Shown here in pieces: positions 1 to 8,042 of a DNA stretch of 64,000 nt (within the stretch, counting starts at the first letter, position 1; every line of letters starts with the position of its first letter). The stretch lies in assembly GCF_029760955.1 (NCBI RefSeq), contig NZ_CP121683.1:1-64000 (forward strand). Direction: 5' to 3'. The position numbers and the translations under genes are program-made. This stretch comes from Streptomyces cathayae. GTDB lineage: Bacteria; Actinomycetota; Actinomycetes; Streptomycetales; Streptomycetaceae. The notes under the pieces were generated by a model. That model had not been told where the DNA came from. It was given only the letters and a program-made list of their open reading frames with translations, and searched no databases.

Positions 1-146
1 GGGCTGCGCCCTTCGCAGTGGCGGCGGCAAGCCGCCGTGTCGGCGCCTGCGGCGCCTCCTCCGAAATGCCGTGCTGCGCACGGAAGTTCTGTGCTGCGCA
101 CAGAACCGCCCCTCTGCTGCGCGTCGGGGCCGCGTGAGCTGAGGGG
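1..146. repeat. Telomere-like cluster of palindromes
   Basis: Nearly every base lies in a short palindrome. GGGC-TGC-GCCC spans 1-11. A 7-bp stem CGGCGGC/GCCGCCG spans 22-37. GGCGCC-TGC-GGCGCC spans 42-56. CCGTGC-TGC-GCACGG spans 69-83. A 9-bp stem with TGC loop spans 86-106. Arms CCCCTC/GAGGGG lie at 109-146. Four of the six have a C-TGC-G triloop, so the complementary strand has C-GCA-G loops. It is known that Streptomyces telomeres are ~150-170 nt of such palindromes, with GCA-type loops on the 3' strand. The nearby tap-tpg genes fit this reading. The archetypal CCCGCGG-type terminal palindrome is not present, so either the true end lies further left or the telomere is of another class. 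A tandem terminator array is the alternative. Confidence 0.6.
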
Positions 147-366
147 ATGCCAATCTCTGTGTGGCGTCAGTCTGTTGCTCGTGGGTGCTTGTTACTGACT
201 GGCTGGTTAGGAGGGGAGCGTGCCGGGGGCCGGCCGATCGCCTGCTTCGGGGGTGGGTGGGCCGGGCCCGGGGAGCGATGTCGATTCGGATTATTTCTGT
301 GGTGAGCATCCGATGCCGTATGGGCGGGTCTGGATTGCTGAGCTCTGGCCGGGGGTGTGGTATCGG

Positions 367-384
367 CGGTACCATCGGTACCAT
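367..384 (+). promoter_or_regulatory. Tandem operator repeats over antitoxin start
   Basis: Two adjacent copies of the 9-mer CGGTACCAT, each containing the palindrome GGTACC, run directly into the ATG at 383. There is no Shine-Dalgarno sequence here, so the transcript may be leaderless. Ribbon-helix-helix antitoxins commonly bind short tandem palindromes in their own promoter. I infer that this is the autoregulatory operator of the following gene. Confidence 0.45.
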
Positions 385-682
385 GTCTCATCCCAAAGCC
401 ATGAACCTCCGCTTTCCGGATCCAGCTCAACGGAGCGCGATCGAGGCCGCTGCGCGCCAGGAAGGCGTCAGCCTGCAGGAGTACATCCTGTCGGCCGCCT
501 ACGCCCGGGCCACCGCCGTGGAGGAGCGCTTCCTCGACGCGTTCAGGGCATCGATGGCCCGCAGCGGCGACGCGTTCGCAGAGGAGGCCGGCACGGCCGA
601 GTCTGGTGACGGGCGGCGTTCGGCGGAGCTGCAGGCGCGGCGTGATCTTGAGGAGCAGCAGGAGCGGGGACACGCCGCGTGA
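383..682 (+). CDS. Ribbon-helix-helix type antitoxin
   Basis: 99-aa protein. Residues ~5-35 read as a short beta strand (MNLRFPD) followed by two helices (PAQRSAIEAAARQEG and SLQEYILSAAYARA), the layout of a ribbon-helix-helix DNA-binding domain. The rest is a charged helical tail typical of antitoxins. The ATG at 383 is chosen because homologous proteins begin just before the strand; an upstream in-frame start would add 74 low-complexity residues. Its stop overlaps the GTG of the next gene by 4 nt, so the two are translationally coupled. The layout (antitoxin first, Fic/Doc-like protein second) is that of a type II toxin-antitoxin operon. Confidence 0.7.
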   Translation: MSHPKAMNLRFPDPAQRSAIEAAARQEGVSLQEYILSAAYARATAVEERFLDAFRASMARSGDAFAEEAGTAESGDGRRSAELQARRDLEEQQERGHAA

Positions 683-1065
683 GCCAGAACGATCCGCACC
701 ACCCTCTTGACGTGGCCTTCCTTCTGCACGCGGCCGAGTTGCTGCCCAGCGATCCCCAGGTGGACGACTACGGCCCGCTCTACGCGGCGGTCGCCCGGGT
801 CAACGCCCGGGCGATGGAGCGCGACGTCTACGGCTCGGTGTATCTCAAGGCAGCCGCACTGCTCCAGACCCTGGTAAAACTGCCGTGTCTGGAGCACTCC
901 ACCGAGGCCTTCGCCTGGCACTCCACCGAGGCCTACCTGATCCTGAACGGGTATCAGCTGGACTATCCGCCGAAGGAGGCGGTCGCCCTGGTACGGGACG
1001 CCGCATCCGGCGCGGCGGGCGTTGGCCTGATCGGCCGTCAACTGCGTGCGTGGTGCGGCTCCTGA
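679..1065 (+). CDS. Fic/Doc-family toxin-like protein, degenerate motif
   Basis: 128-aa all-helical protein. The segment KAAALLQTLVKL (57-68), the helix after it, and EAVALVRDAASG (90-101) match the Doc family framework. Doc enzymes phosphorylate EF-Tu using a motif HxFxxGNKR. Here the equivalent stretch (about 69-82) reads PCLEHSTEAFAWHS, so the catalytic His and the GNKR phosphate-binding residues are absent. Streptomyces carries a recognised lineage of such proteins annotated as Fic-family toxin components, so this is probably a divergent conserved family and not a recent mutant. Whether it is toxic is unknown. Start GTG overlaps the antitoxin stop. Confidence 0.6.
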   Translation: MSQNDPHHPLDVAFLLHAAELLPSDPQVDDYGPLYAAVARVNARAMERDVYGSVYLKAAALLQTLVKLPCLEHSTEAFAWHSTEAYLILNGYQLDYPPKEAVALVRDAASGAAGVGLIGRQLRAWCGS

Positions 1066-1393
1066 CCGTGCGGCAGTTCTGAGCCGGATCTCCTGGCTCG
1101 GCCCGGTTCTCGTATTGCTACGGCAGAGGGGCATGTAGCGGAGAGTGACATGCCGTCCTCTCCGTGCCTACCGCTGCTCTGCGTCGTTCGTGATGGTCCG
1201 GGCAGGGTAGAGGGGGACAATGGCCGGGCCTACGCTGGGTGCCGGCCAGGCGCGTTGCGCTGGACTGCGCCGCCCCTCGCCTGCCCAACGGGTCCTGCCT
1301 TCAGCGGGCCCGTCGTACGCTCTGATCCACGGCTGCGCGCGCCGCGAAGGCGACGCAGGCCGATGTGGCTGGGTCGGGGGCGGGAGAGAGCAC
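1066..1393. other. Intergenic region, no gene supported
   Basis: A weak inverted repeat GAGCC/GGCTC at about 1081-1100 could terminate the toxin-antitoxin transcript. An in-frame ATG at 1220 preceded by GAGGGGG could extend the next gene by 58 residues, but the added residues are of low complexity and lie outside the family domain. Confidence 0.4.
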
Positions 1394-2233
1394 GTGCAGC
1401 TGATCTTCATCGACGACAGCGGGCAGCAGAGCCCGCCTCGGGAGCACCTCGGTGAACTCGCCTCGGTAGGCGCCGTCATGTTCCCGGAGGACCAGGTGGC
1501 GGCGTACAGCCGCCAGATCGCCGAGCTCCGGACTGAGCTCGGCATGCCTGCCAGCGAGGAATTCAAGTGGAACTCCTCGAAGGGCAGCTTCATGGCGGGA
1601 GCCGGTGGCGAGGTGGTGAAGCGCACGCGCCGTCGCATGCTGGAGATTGCCGCCAACTGTGGTGTCAGCACAGCCGTGGTGATCTGGGACCGAGGCCAGA
1701 TCGGTTGGCCGAAGGCGAGGGTCGCGCGAGAGATCCTGGGCTACCTCTACGAGCGCATCGAGATGCACCTGGAGTCGAGGGAGGAGCGCGGGGTCGTCAT
1801 CGCCGACATCCCCGGTGGCGGCAATCGGGATCACACCAAGTGGCTGGCCGAGGCTCTGGACCTCACGACGGTCGGCACCACGTACGTGAAGCCGAACCGC
1901 GTGGTCATGCCGATCGTGACGGCTCCCTCCGACCACCTTCCCCACCTTCAGCTCGCAGATCTGGTAACTGCTGCGACGACCGCGGCCGTCGCTGGTCGGG
2001 AAGCCGGTGTGGAACTCGTCGAGCTGCTCAAGCCTCTGGCGAGGCGCAACACTCACGGCTACATCGGTGGCGCTGGCCTGGTGCTGTGGCCGCGGAGCTT
2101 GACCGACCTCTTCTACTGGGTCTTCGGCGAGACGCACTATGTGCGAAACAGCGTGGGCTACCCCATCGGACCCGGATCTGGGTTCTCGCATCCCGGGAGC
2201 CTCTTCAGCACCAGCAGCGGGTTGCCGACGTAG
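1394..2233 (+). CDS. DUF3800 domain protein
   Basis: 279-aa protein. It opens with the family hallmark FIDDSG (residues 4-9) and has the C-terminal HLQLADLVT motif (about 182-190). DUF3800 proteins have an RNase H-like fold in which the N-terminal aspartates and the later Asp are thought to bind metal. Many occur on mobile elements or in defence islands, but substrates are mostly unknown. The GTG at 1394 is preferred because GGGAGAGAG lies just upstream and the domain starts at once. The next gene follows after 7 nt, so they are probably co-transcribed. Confidence 0.75.
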   Translation: MQLIFIDDSGQQSPPREHLGELASVGAVMFPEDQVAAYSRQIAELRTELGMPASEEFKWNSSKGSFMAGAGGEVVKRTRRRMLEIAANCGVSTAVVIWDRGQIGWPKARVAREILGYLYERIEMHLESREERGVVIADIPGGGNRDHTKWLAEALDLTTVGTTYVKPNRVVMPIVTAPSDHLPHLQLADLVTAATTAAVAGREAGVELVELLKPLARRNTHGYIGGAGLVLWPRSLTDLFYWVFGETHYVRNSVGYPIGPGSGFSHPGSLFSTSSGLPT

Positions 2234-2240
2234 AGCCGGC

Positions 2241-3416
2241 GTGGCGACGTCGGTCAGCGGGGCGTGCGATGCGGTGGCCGCTGACGGGCGGGTACAGCGG
2301 CAGGGTCTGGGGTTGGCGGCCGCGGTGGTGGAGCACGCCCGGTGGGGGGAGCCGTTCGATGCGTGGGGGGCTGTGCGTCGGGCCTGGAGCAGTGCCCGGG
2401 GTCAGGGCACGGCTGCGGCGCGTGAGGCTGCGCTGGGCGTGGTGGAGGCGCGCTGGGGTGGGGCGCGGGTGCGTGATGTGACAGCGCTGCCGGAGCCTGC
2501 TGTTGTCCCGGCCGGCGGGTTCTCCTCGCCCGCGCAGTGGGCGGATGTGGAGTTTCGGCACCGGTGGCGGGAGTGGGTGGCGGAGTGCTGCGACGGGTTG
2601 GAGGGGGCGCTGGGTTCGGCCGCCGGTGGGAAGAGTGCGGCAGGGCGGCAGTTGCTGCTGGTGACCGGCTGGCCGCTTGTCCGGCAGCAGGATGCGGGTC
2701 TGGCTTATCTGGCCCAGTACGAGCAGCACGGGCCCTGTGTGCCGTTCGGTGGACGTCTTACCGGCTACGGGTGGGAGCCGGAGCACGCCGTGGTGCTGGC
2801 AGTCCCCCGCTTCGCCGCCCGGCATGCCGGCGAACATACCCGCGAGCACTGGGGGCGGATCGTGGTCGGGCCGGATGTGGCGGCGGGTGCCACCGGTCCG
2901 GAGGAGCAGGAGGTGCTGGCGCTGCTGCGCGGCGCTTATCCGTATCTGCTGGCGGATGCTGAGTGGGATGGTGCGGGCGCGGCTCCCACGCCGTTGGTGA
3001 CGAAGGCGGGGGCTGTGCGGCGCGATGCGCAGCGGCAGTCGGTGCGGGCCGGGGGCGGCGGGCTGGAATCGGTCGAGCGGTACAACGACCTGGTCGTGGG
3101 CGCGTATACCTGGGTATCGGACGACGACCACCCTGGCGCTGCGGCTGCGGAACTGGCGGACCTGCCCGTCCACTGGCTGCGGGAGTGGACGCTGTGGGTG
3201 GACGTCGAGTGCGGAATGCGGCCGGACACCGTGCTGCACCGCCTGTACGGCACGGTGATGTTCTTCGAGCCCGATACCGGTCGGGTGGGCTTCTCCCCCA
3301 CCGGCGGCTACCCGGCCGTCGCGCTGTTGGTCCACCGGATCGTCGCGCTCTCCGGCGACCGCCAGCGGCGCGGCCCCGGCCAGGTGCCCGCCCACGAACC
3401 GGTGGACGACCGCTGA
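2241..3416 (+). CDS. Hypothetical protein, 391 aa
   Basis: Not recognised. Soluble, Ala/Gly/Trp-rich, with no membrane segment or signal peptide. An N-terminal helical part (to ~110) is followed by a mixed region containing LLLVTGWPLV, and a C-terminal part with the pattern LWVDVECGM and a beta-rich segment (YGTVMFFEPDTGRVGFSP). Start GTG at 2241 follows the DUF3800 stop by 7 nt; in-frame codons upstream overlap that gene. Codon use is strongly GC3-biased throughout, which supports real coding. It sits between DUF3800 and GIY-YIG-like genes on the same strand, so it may share an accessory function with them. Confidence 0.6.
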   Translation: MATSVSGACDAVAADGRVQRQGLGLAAAVVEHARWGEPFDAWGAVRRAWSSARGQGTAAAREAALGVVEARWGGARVRDVTALPEPAVVPAGGFSSPAQWADVEFRHRWREWVAECCDGLEGALGSAAGGKSAAGRQLLLVTGWPLVRQQDAGLAYLAQYEQHGPCVPFGGRLTGYGWEPEHAVVLAVPRFAARHAGEHTREHWGRIVVGPDVAAGATGPEEQEVLALLRGAYPYLLADAEWDGAGAAPTPLVTKAGAVRRDAQRQSVRAGGGGLESVERYNDLVVGAYTWVSDDDHPGAAAAELADLPVHWLREWTLWVDVECGMRPDTVLHRLYGTVMFFEPDTGRVGFSPTGGYPAVALLVHRIVALSGDRQRRGPGQVPAHEPVDDR

Positions 3417-3510
3417 GAGCGGCGCGCCCTTGGGTGGGTCCTGGCACGTTGTACATCCATCTCGCCGACCACGCCGGGCTGTGTGGGTCGGCCCGGACGG
3501 GGATGACCGC

Positions 3511-4236
3511 ATGATCGAAACGCCCACGCACGTTTACGTGGTCACGCATAGCGCCACCGGGGTCGGGAAGGTGGGGATCGCTGGTTTGGATTCCGCGCGG
3601 ATCGATGAGCACCGGGGTCAGGGCTGGCACCTGTACCGCGCTGTGCTGCTGCCCTCCCGGGAAGCCGCGCGGCAGGTGGAGCGGTCCGTCCTTCGGCAGC
3701 TCAAGATCGACGGGGTGAACGCGCGCATGCCGGCGGACCGCATGCCGCAGGGCGGCCAGAGCGAAACGGTGAACCTCGACGAGGTGTCGGCGGCGGACCT
3801 GTGGGGCCGGGTGGTTGCGGCGGCCGGTGAAGTGCAAGCTCAGGCGGACACGTCCCGGGTGGTGCTGGTTCTCGCCCGTATGGATGGCGGCCGTGTCCTG
3901 GTCGTTGGGACGGACACGCCACGTGGGGCATCCAAGGGAAGCCCCGAGTGTGCCCTCGGGGAGGAACTCGCCGAGGACGGGTGGCTGGTGTATACGGCGA
4001 ACATGACCGCCGCAGCGGCGGAGGCCGCGCTGCGCGGTCTTCGAGCCTGGGCGGCCAGGGCCGGTGTGATCGAGGATGCTGCTCTGCGTGAAGCCGGCTG
4101 GCCGGTGCCGCTGCTCCGCAACACCTACAGGCTGCAGGGTGCGGTGGACGAGGAGTTCCGGCAGGCGCGCATAGCGGTAGGGGTGTCACTGCACCCCGTC
4201 GTCCCCGCCGACGGCTCCGACGAGGACGAGGATTGA
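3511..4236 (+). CDS. GIY-YIG-like nuclease domain protein
   Basis: 241-aa protein. Residues 7-85 show the order expected of a GIY-YIG fold: strand THVYVV, then GKVGIAG in the YIG position, a conserved Arg in a helix (RIDEHRGQGW), a helix EAARQVERSVLRQL, and a Glu in SETVNL in the place of the metal-binding Glu. GIY-YIG domains cut DNA or RNA with one Mg2+. The C-terminal ~150 residues are unassigned (helical, acidic end DEDED). The ATG at 3511 starts directly before the domain. The same variant domain recurs at the C-terminus of the protein at 34255-35472. Nuclease activity is inferred. Confidence 0.55.
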   Translation: MIETPTHVYVVTHSATGVGKVGIAGLDSARIDEHRGQGWHLYRAVLLPSREAARQVERSVLRQLKIDGVNARMPADRMPQGGQSETVNLDEVSAADLWGRVVAAAGEVQAQADTSRVVLVLARMDGGRVLVVGTDTPRGASKGSPECALGEELAEDGWLVYTANMTAAAAEAALRGLRAWAARAGVIEDAALREAGWPVPLLRNTYRLQGAVDEEFRQARIAVGVSLHPVVPADGSDEDED

Positions 4237-4561
4237 CGATCGAGAGTCACGCGATCGTCTGCTCTCCTCGCCCGCGCCGTGGGCGTGCGGATGCGGAGTG
4301 GCGGGACTGGTGGGGCCGCAACCGGCGGCGTGTCCGGGGTAGCGCTGACATCCCCGTGCGCGAAGAGGCGTGGACGGAAAAGTGACCTCACAGCCGCTGA
4401 CCTGCGCCCGGCGGCCGGGCGCGAAGGTACGCCTCTTTGGGGCCGTCGGCGAGCGGGTCGCGCCGGGTTCAGGGCTGCTGCGACGATCGGTTGCACCGCT
4501 GCGGGGCGCTCTCTCCTCCGGCCCCTCCCTTCACCTGCCTTGCTGATCTTGAGGTGTTTCC
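4237..4561. other. Intergenic region, nothing supported
   Basis: 325 bases with open frames only as shadows. TTGAGGTG at about 4550-4557 is the ribosome binding site of the next gene. No convincing hairpin terminator was seen. Confidence 0.4.
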
Positions 4562-4789
4562 ATGTCTTCGTCCTGTCCTCCGCCGTCCGACAGCGCTGGC
4601 TGCACGGGCCGGCTCGGTGTGGGCGAGGCGGTCGTCGCCGTCACGCCCGTTGTGTGTGTCACCGCGCTCGCCGCGCTCGAGCGTCCCCTTCCGGGTGTCC
4701 TGGTCGCCTTTGCGGCGGCCGCCGGGGCGCTGCTCATGCCCGGCCGTCTGGGCTGTCTGCTCGGTGCGGGCGCCGGGAGTAGCCGGTGA
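4562..4789 (+). CDS. Small hydrophobic membrane protein
   Basis: 75 aa. Residues ~22-57 are hydrophobic (VVAVTPVVCVTALAAL, then VLVAFAAAAGALLM), giving one or two membrane segments. Start ATG has a Shine-Dalgarno-like sequence 6-10 nt upstream. The stop overlaps the GTG start of the double-HTH gene by 4 nt, so the two are coupled. Function unknown. Confidence 0.55.
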   Translation: MSSSCPPPSDSAGCTGRLGVGEAVVAVTPVVCVTALAALERPLPGVLVAFAAAAGALLMPGRLGCLLGAGAGSSR

Positions 4790-5691
4790 TGAAGCGCCGA
4801 CCCGTCGCGGTGTCGTGGCCGGAGTTGGCCGCGCTGCACGCCTGGATGCGCGAGGCGCAGTGCGGGCTGACGTTCCGGCGGCTGGCCGACAGGGCCGTGA
4901 TGGCCGGGCGGCCGGTGGGTGAGCGCACGCTGCGGCGCGCGTTCGACGCGCCTTCGCTGCCGACGGAGAAGACGATCAGTTCCTACGCCTGGGCGTGGGC
5001 GAGCAAGAACGGTGTCGACGGCCGGGTGTTCGAGAAGCGGGGCCTGGACTTGCTGGTGGTAGCGCGGCATACCGCTCCGTCGACGGCGGTGCCCGTGTGG
5101 CCGCCCCCTTCGCACGTTCCCGGGCGGGTCAGTACCTGGGAGGGTCTCACCAGGGCTTTGAACCGCATCCATGCGCAGGCCGAGAGGCCCTCGCTGCGGG
5201 CACTGGCGGCGTCTGCCGGGGCGGCCGGCCGGTTGTCGAAGAGCACGATCAGCAACATCCTCCGGGGTGAGCGGCGTCCCAGCGCGGAGCAGCTGTCGGC
5301 TCTGCTCGCGGCGTACGGGGCCGGGCCCGAGACGACCGCCGGCATGCTCGCCGCACACCGGCGGATCCCCGCCGGGCCCAGGGGGCCCGCTGTCTATCCG
5401 TGCGAGGTCGTCGAGCGGGCCGAGGAGCAGGCCGAGGATCGCCGTCAGCGGGAGGAGACCCGCCGCAAGCTGCTCTACGGCACCGAGGCCGGGAATGAGC
5501 ACGAGCTCGATGAGTACGATCAGCGGCTGCGCGATGAGGAGGAGGCTGCGTTCCAGCGTCAGGTCGAGTGGGTCGACAGCCTCAGCGCTGACGAGTTCGA
5601 GGCCCTGCAGGGCCAGGCCGCAGCCGGATCGGGGCTGGACTTGCGCGCCGAGCTGGCTGCCTACGTTGCCCAAGCCCGCCCGGGAGCGTGA
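4786..5691 (+). CDS. DNA-binding protein with two HTH domains
   Basis: 301-aa protein. An N-terminal HTH-like region (~15-70: helix HAWMREAQCGLTFRRLADRA, then GERTLRRAFD) is followed by a second XRE-like HTH at ~115-185, in which SKSTISNILRGERRPSAEQL is the recognition helix and following turn. The C-terminal third is a charged coiled-coil-like helix (EEQAEDRRQREETRRKL). GTG at 4786 and ATG at 4789 are adjacent possible starts. A two-HTH arrangement also opens the GHKL ATPase at 40543. Probable transcriptional regulator of the local accessory genes. Confidence 0.6.
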   Translation: MMKRRPVAVSWPELAALHAWMREAQCGLTFRRLADRAVMAGRPVGERTLRRAFDAPSLPTEKTISSYAWAWASKNGVDGRVFEKRGLDLLVVARHTAPSTAVPVWPPPSHVPGRVSTWEGLTRALNRIHAQAERPSLRALAASAGAAGRLSKSTISNILRGERRPSAEQLSALLAAYGAGPETTAGMLAAHRRIPAGPRGPAVYPCEVVERAEEQAEDRRQREETRRKLLYGTEAGNEHELDEYDQRLRDEEEAAFQRQVEWVDSLSADEFEALQGQAAAGSGLDLRAELAAYVAQARPGA

Positions 5692-6010
5692 CGGGCGCCG
5701 GGAGCCGGGCTGGTGGTTGTCCGGGTTCTGGCACGTCAGTCGCCCTGCGGCACACCGATGCTCTGGTGTTTCGGCAGGGTCGGTTCGGCAGTTGACGGAC
5801 CGCTTCGTCGCGTGTTGGCCGCCGCTTGTCCTGCACGGCGGCCAGGACGCGCAGGACAAGCGGCCGGACGTTGGTCTTCGTGCAGCCGGGCGCGGGAGGA
5901 GTACCGGAGGAGGCGGCCGAGATGGGCGGCACAGTGCCCTTGGCCGTGGGGAGTTGGGAAATCCGGTCGGGCGGGCAGGTTTTGGCCGGGATACTTCCAG
6001 GGTGTCGACG
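5692..6010. other. Intergenic region, no gene supported
   Basis: 319 bases. The plus-strand frame stays open through it but its translation is low-complexity Arg/Gly/Ala. No clear promoter or terminator. Confidence 0.35.
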
Positions 6011-7834
6011 ATGGATCTCGAAGCCGTCCGGGCTGCGCTGCGCGCGCAGAAGCCCGACCTGCTGCTGGAGCAGCCGGAGGGTCAGTGGCTGGACGCCAAG
6101 AAGAAGCCGTACGAACTGCGCGAGCCGCGCGCGGTGGAGGAACTCGCCAAGGACGTCTGCGCCTTCGCCAACGGTGGCGGTGGTGTTCTCGTGCTGGGCA
6201 TCGGCACGCGCGTGGTGGACGACGTGGAGATCCTCGACCGGTTCATCCCGGTCGAACGCGCCTCGGTCGACCGCGACCAGATCCGCAAGCTGATCCGCGC
6301 GCACATCACCCCTGCTCCGCGCGGGATCAGCGTGGAGTGGTCAGGCGACCAGCAGGGCTGTCGCGTGCTCTACATCGACATCCCTGTGCAGCAGGCGGGC
6401 ATCCTGTTCGTCGTCGCGGCGCCGGTCGGCAAGCCTGGTGCGCCGCGCACGGACACGGTCGCGGTGCCCGTGCGCGAGGCCGACGGGACACACTGGCTCG
6501 CGCGTACCGAGATCCAGCGCCTGCTCTCCGCGGGTGTCGCTGCCTCCGGCATGCCCACCGCCGAGACGCTGTCGAGGCTCCTGCACGAAGCCGTCACCCA
6601 CTCCGCCTCGGAGCCGGCTGCTGTGCGCGTGGGTCAGGGCCTGCCCGAGTGGGAGCGGGAGATGCGGGAGGCGTACGAGGAACTGGCCGGTGCGGGCCTT
6701 GGGGCCCCGGTGGGTGAGGCGTACCGTCACGAGGCGGCTGTGCTGCAGGATCTGGGCCCTGCCCGGGTCGGGGAGGCGGGGTGGGTGCTGTGTGTGGCTC
6801 CTCCGCGCCCGCCGGTCGTGGTCGCCGCGCCGGTGTGGCAGGCGATCCTCACCGCCGGCCGCAGCGATGTCGGCGGGGATCCGCTGGCGGCGGTCGGCTA
6901 CCCGGTGCTGCCGGGAGCGGGCGAGGGCGGGCGTCCGTGGGTGGTGACCGCCGACGCCGTACGGGTGGATCTGGAGGGCGGCAGGTGGGGCGCCGGCCGC
7001 CTGGTGCGCTCGCAGACAGGTGGATGGCGGTGGGAGCCCGCCGTGCGCTTCAGCCTCGAGCAGACCCGGTCCGCACGACGGTGGACGAGCCAGGTGCCAC
7101 CGCCGCAGCTGCGCCTGCGGGCCCTGGTGACGCTCCCGTGGACCGACGCCTCCGTTTTGGAGATCACCAAGGCTCGGCGCCAGCACCTGGAGCAGCAGTT
7201 GCCGTTCAGTGCGCTGGCCGGTGCGGTGACCTTGCTGTCCCAGCGGCGCGGCGGCAGCCTTCCTGCGGCCCGGTGGCAGGCGGGCCCGCACGACAACTCG
7301 CTGCACACCGCAAGCTATACGAGTGTCATCGCCGCCCCGGACGGGCGGCCGGCCGTGACGGCCGCCGCCATGATCACGCTCCCCGGCGTGACGGACTCCG
7401 CTGTCGTCTCCTGTGCGGACGTCCTGGCCGAGGACGCGGCGGCCTGGGCGGCGGCGCTGGGCGGTCATCAGTGTGTACCGCTGGGCTTCGAGGAGGTCCA
7501 GGACGTCCTCTTCCACGCATGGGAGACGGCCGCTGAACTGCTGCCTGCGGTCTTCGGTGACCCGGCCGTCCGGCGCTGGGCGGCGCCGCCGACGACCGAG
7601 CTTCGGCTGAGCGCCGAACGGTATGACGACAGCGGTGTGACCCCCGCTCTGGCGTCGTTCGTCGACTTCGGTCGGCTCGGTCCCGGCGGCCGCGGCTCCC
7701 GGCAGGAGATGGCGGTCACGATCACCGCCGAGCCTTCCATGCGGCGTGCCGAGCGCCAGGATGTGATGCGCCGCGCGGTGGTCCATATGGCGCAGGCTTT
7801 CGGTTACGTCCATGCGGAGGCGGGGCTGCTGTAG
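6011..7834 (+). CDS. Schlafen/AlbA-type DNA-binding domain protein
   Basis: 607-aa protein. Residues ~12-130 match the AlbA_2 (Schlafen) domain: EGQWLDAKKKPYE (conserved Glu/Asp-Lys strand), then ELAKDVCAFANGGGGVLVLGIG, the family signature of ANxxGGxLxxGI type. AlbA_2 domains bind nucleic acid and occur in many defence and regulatory proteins. The remaining ~470 residues are unassigned and contain no visible Walker motif, so this is not the classical ATPase form. Start ATG 6011; GTG at 6002 is an alternative three codons upstream. It is followed by a 208-nt gap and the ptuAB pair on the same strand. Confidence 0.65.
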   Translation: MDLEAVRAALRAQKPDLLLEQPEGQWLDAKKKPYELREPRAVEELAKDVCAFANGGGGVLVLGIGTRVVDDVEILDRFIPVERASVDRDQIRKLIRAHITPAPRGISVEWSGDQQGCRVLYIDIPVQQAGILFVVAAPVGKPGAPRTDTVAVPVREADGTHWLARTEIQRLLSAGVAASGMPTAETLSRLLHEAVTHSASEPAAVRVGQGLPEWEREMREAYEELAGAGLGAPVGEAYRHEAAVLQDLGPARVGEAGWVLCVAPPRPPVVVAAPVWQAILTAGRSDVGGDPLAAVGYPVLPGAGEGGRPWVVTADAVRVDLEGGRWGAGRLVRSQTGGWRWEPAVRFSLEQTRSARRWTSQVPPPQLRLRALVTLPWTDASVLEITKARRQHLEQQLPFSALAGAVTLLSQRRGGSLPAARWQAGPHDNSLHTASYTSVIAAPDGRPAVTAAAMITLPGVTDSAVVSCADVLAEDAAAWAAALGGHQCVPLGFEEVQDVLFHAWETAAELLPAVFGDPAVRRWAAPPTTELRLSAERYDDSGVTPALASFVDFGRLGPGGRGSRQEMAVTITAEPSMRRAERQDVMRRAVVHMAQAFGYVHAEAGLL

Positions 7835-8042
7835 TGGGAGGGCGCAGCGTCGGCCGGGGAAGCCGGCCGTGTGTGGTTGTCGTTGTCAGCCGCGGAGGGT
7901 CGCCGCAGGGGCGGCGTTGCTGTGCTCGTCGTCCTGGCCAGCAGCGTCGCCCGTGGCGGGGGCGTGAGAATGTAGGGCATCGGTGCCCCGCGAGGCTCTG
8001 TTCGTGTGAGGGGCAAGGCGGTCGGATGGAGGCAGAGCGCGG

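Noticed and set aside
5171..6010. Long N-terminal extension of the AlbA protein (887-aa version)
   Set aside because: The extension overlaps the HTH gene in another frame and is Arg/Ser/Pro-rich noise. The AlbA_2 domain starts just after ATG 6011.
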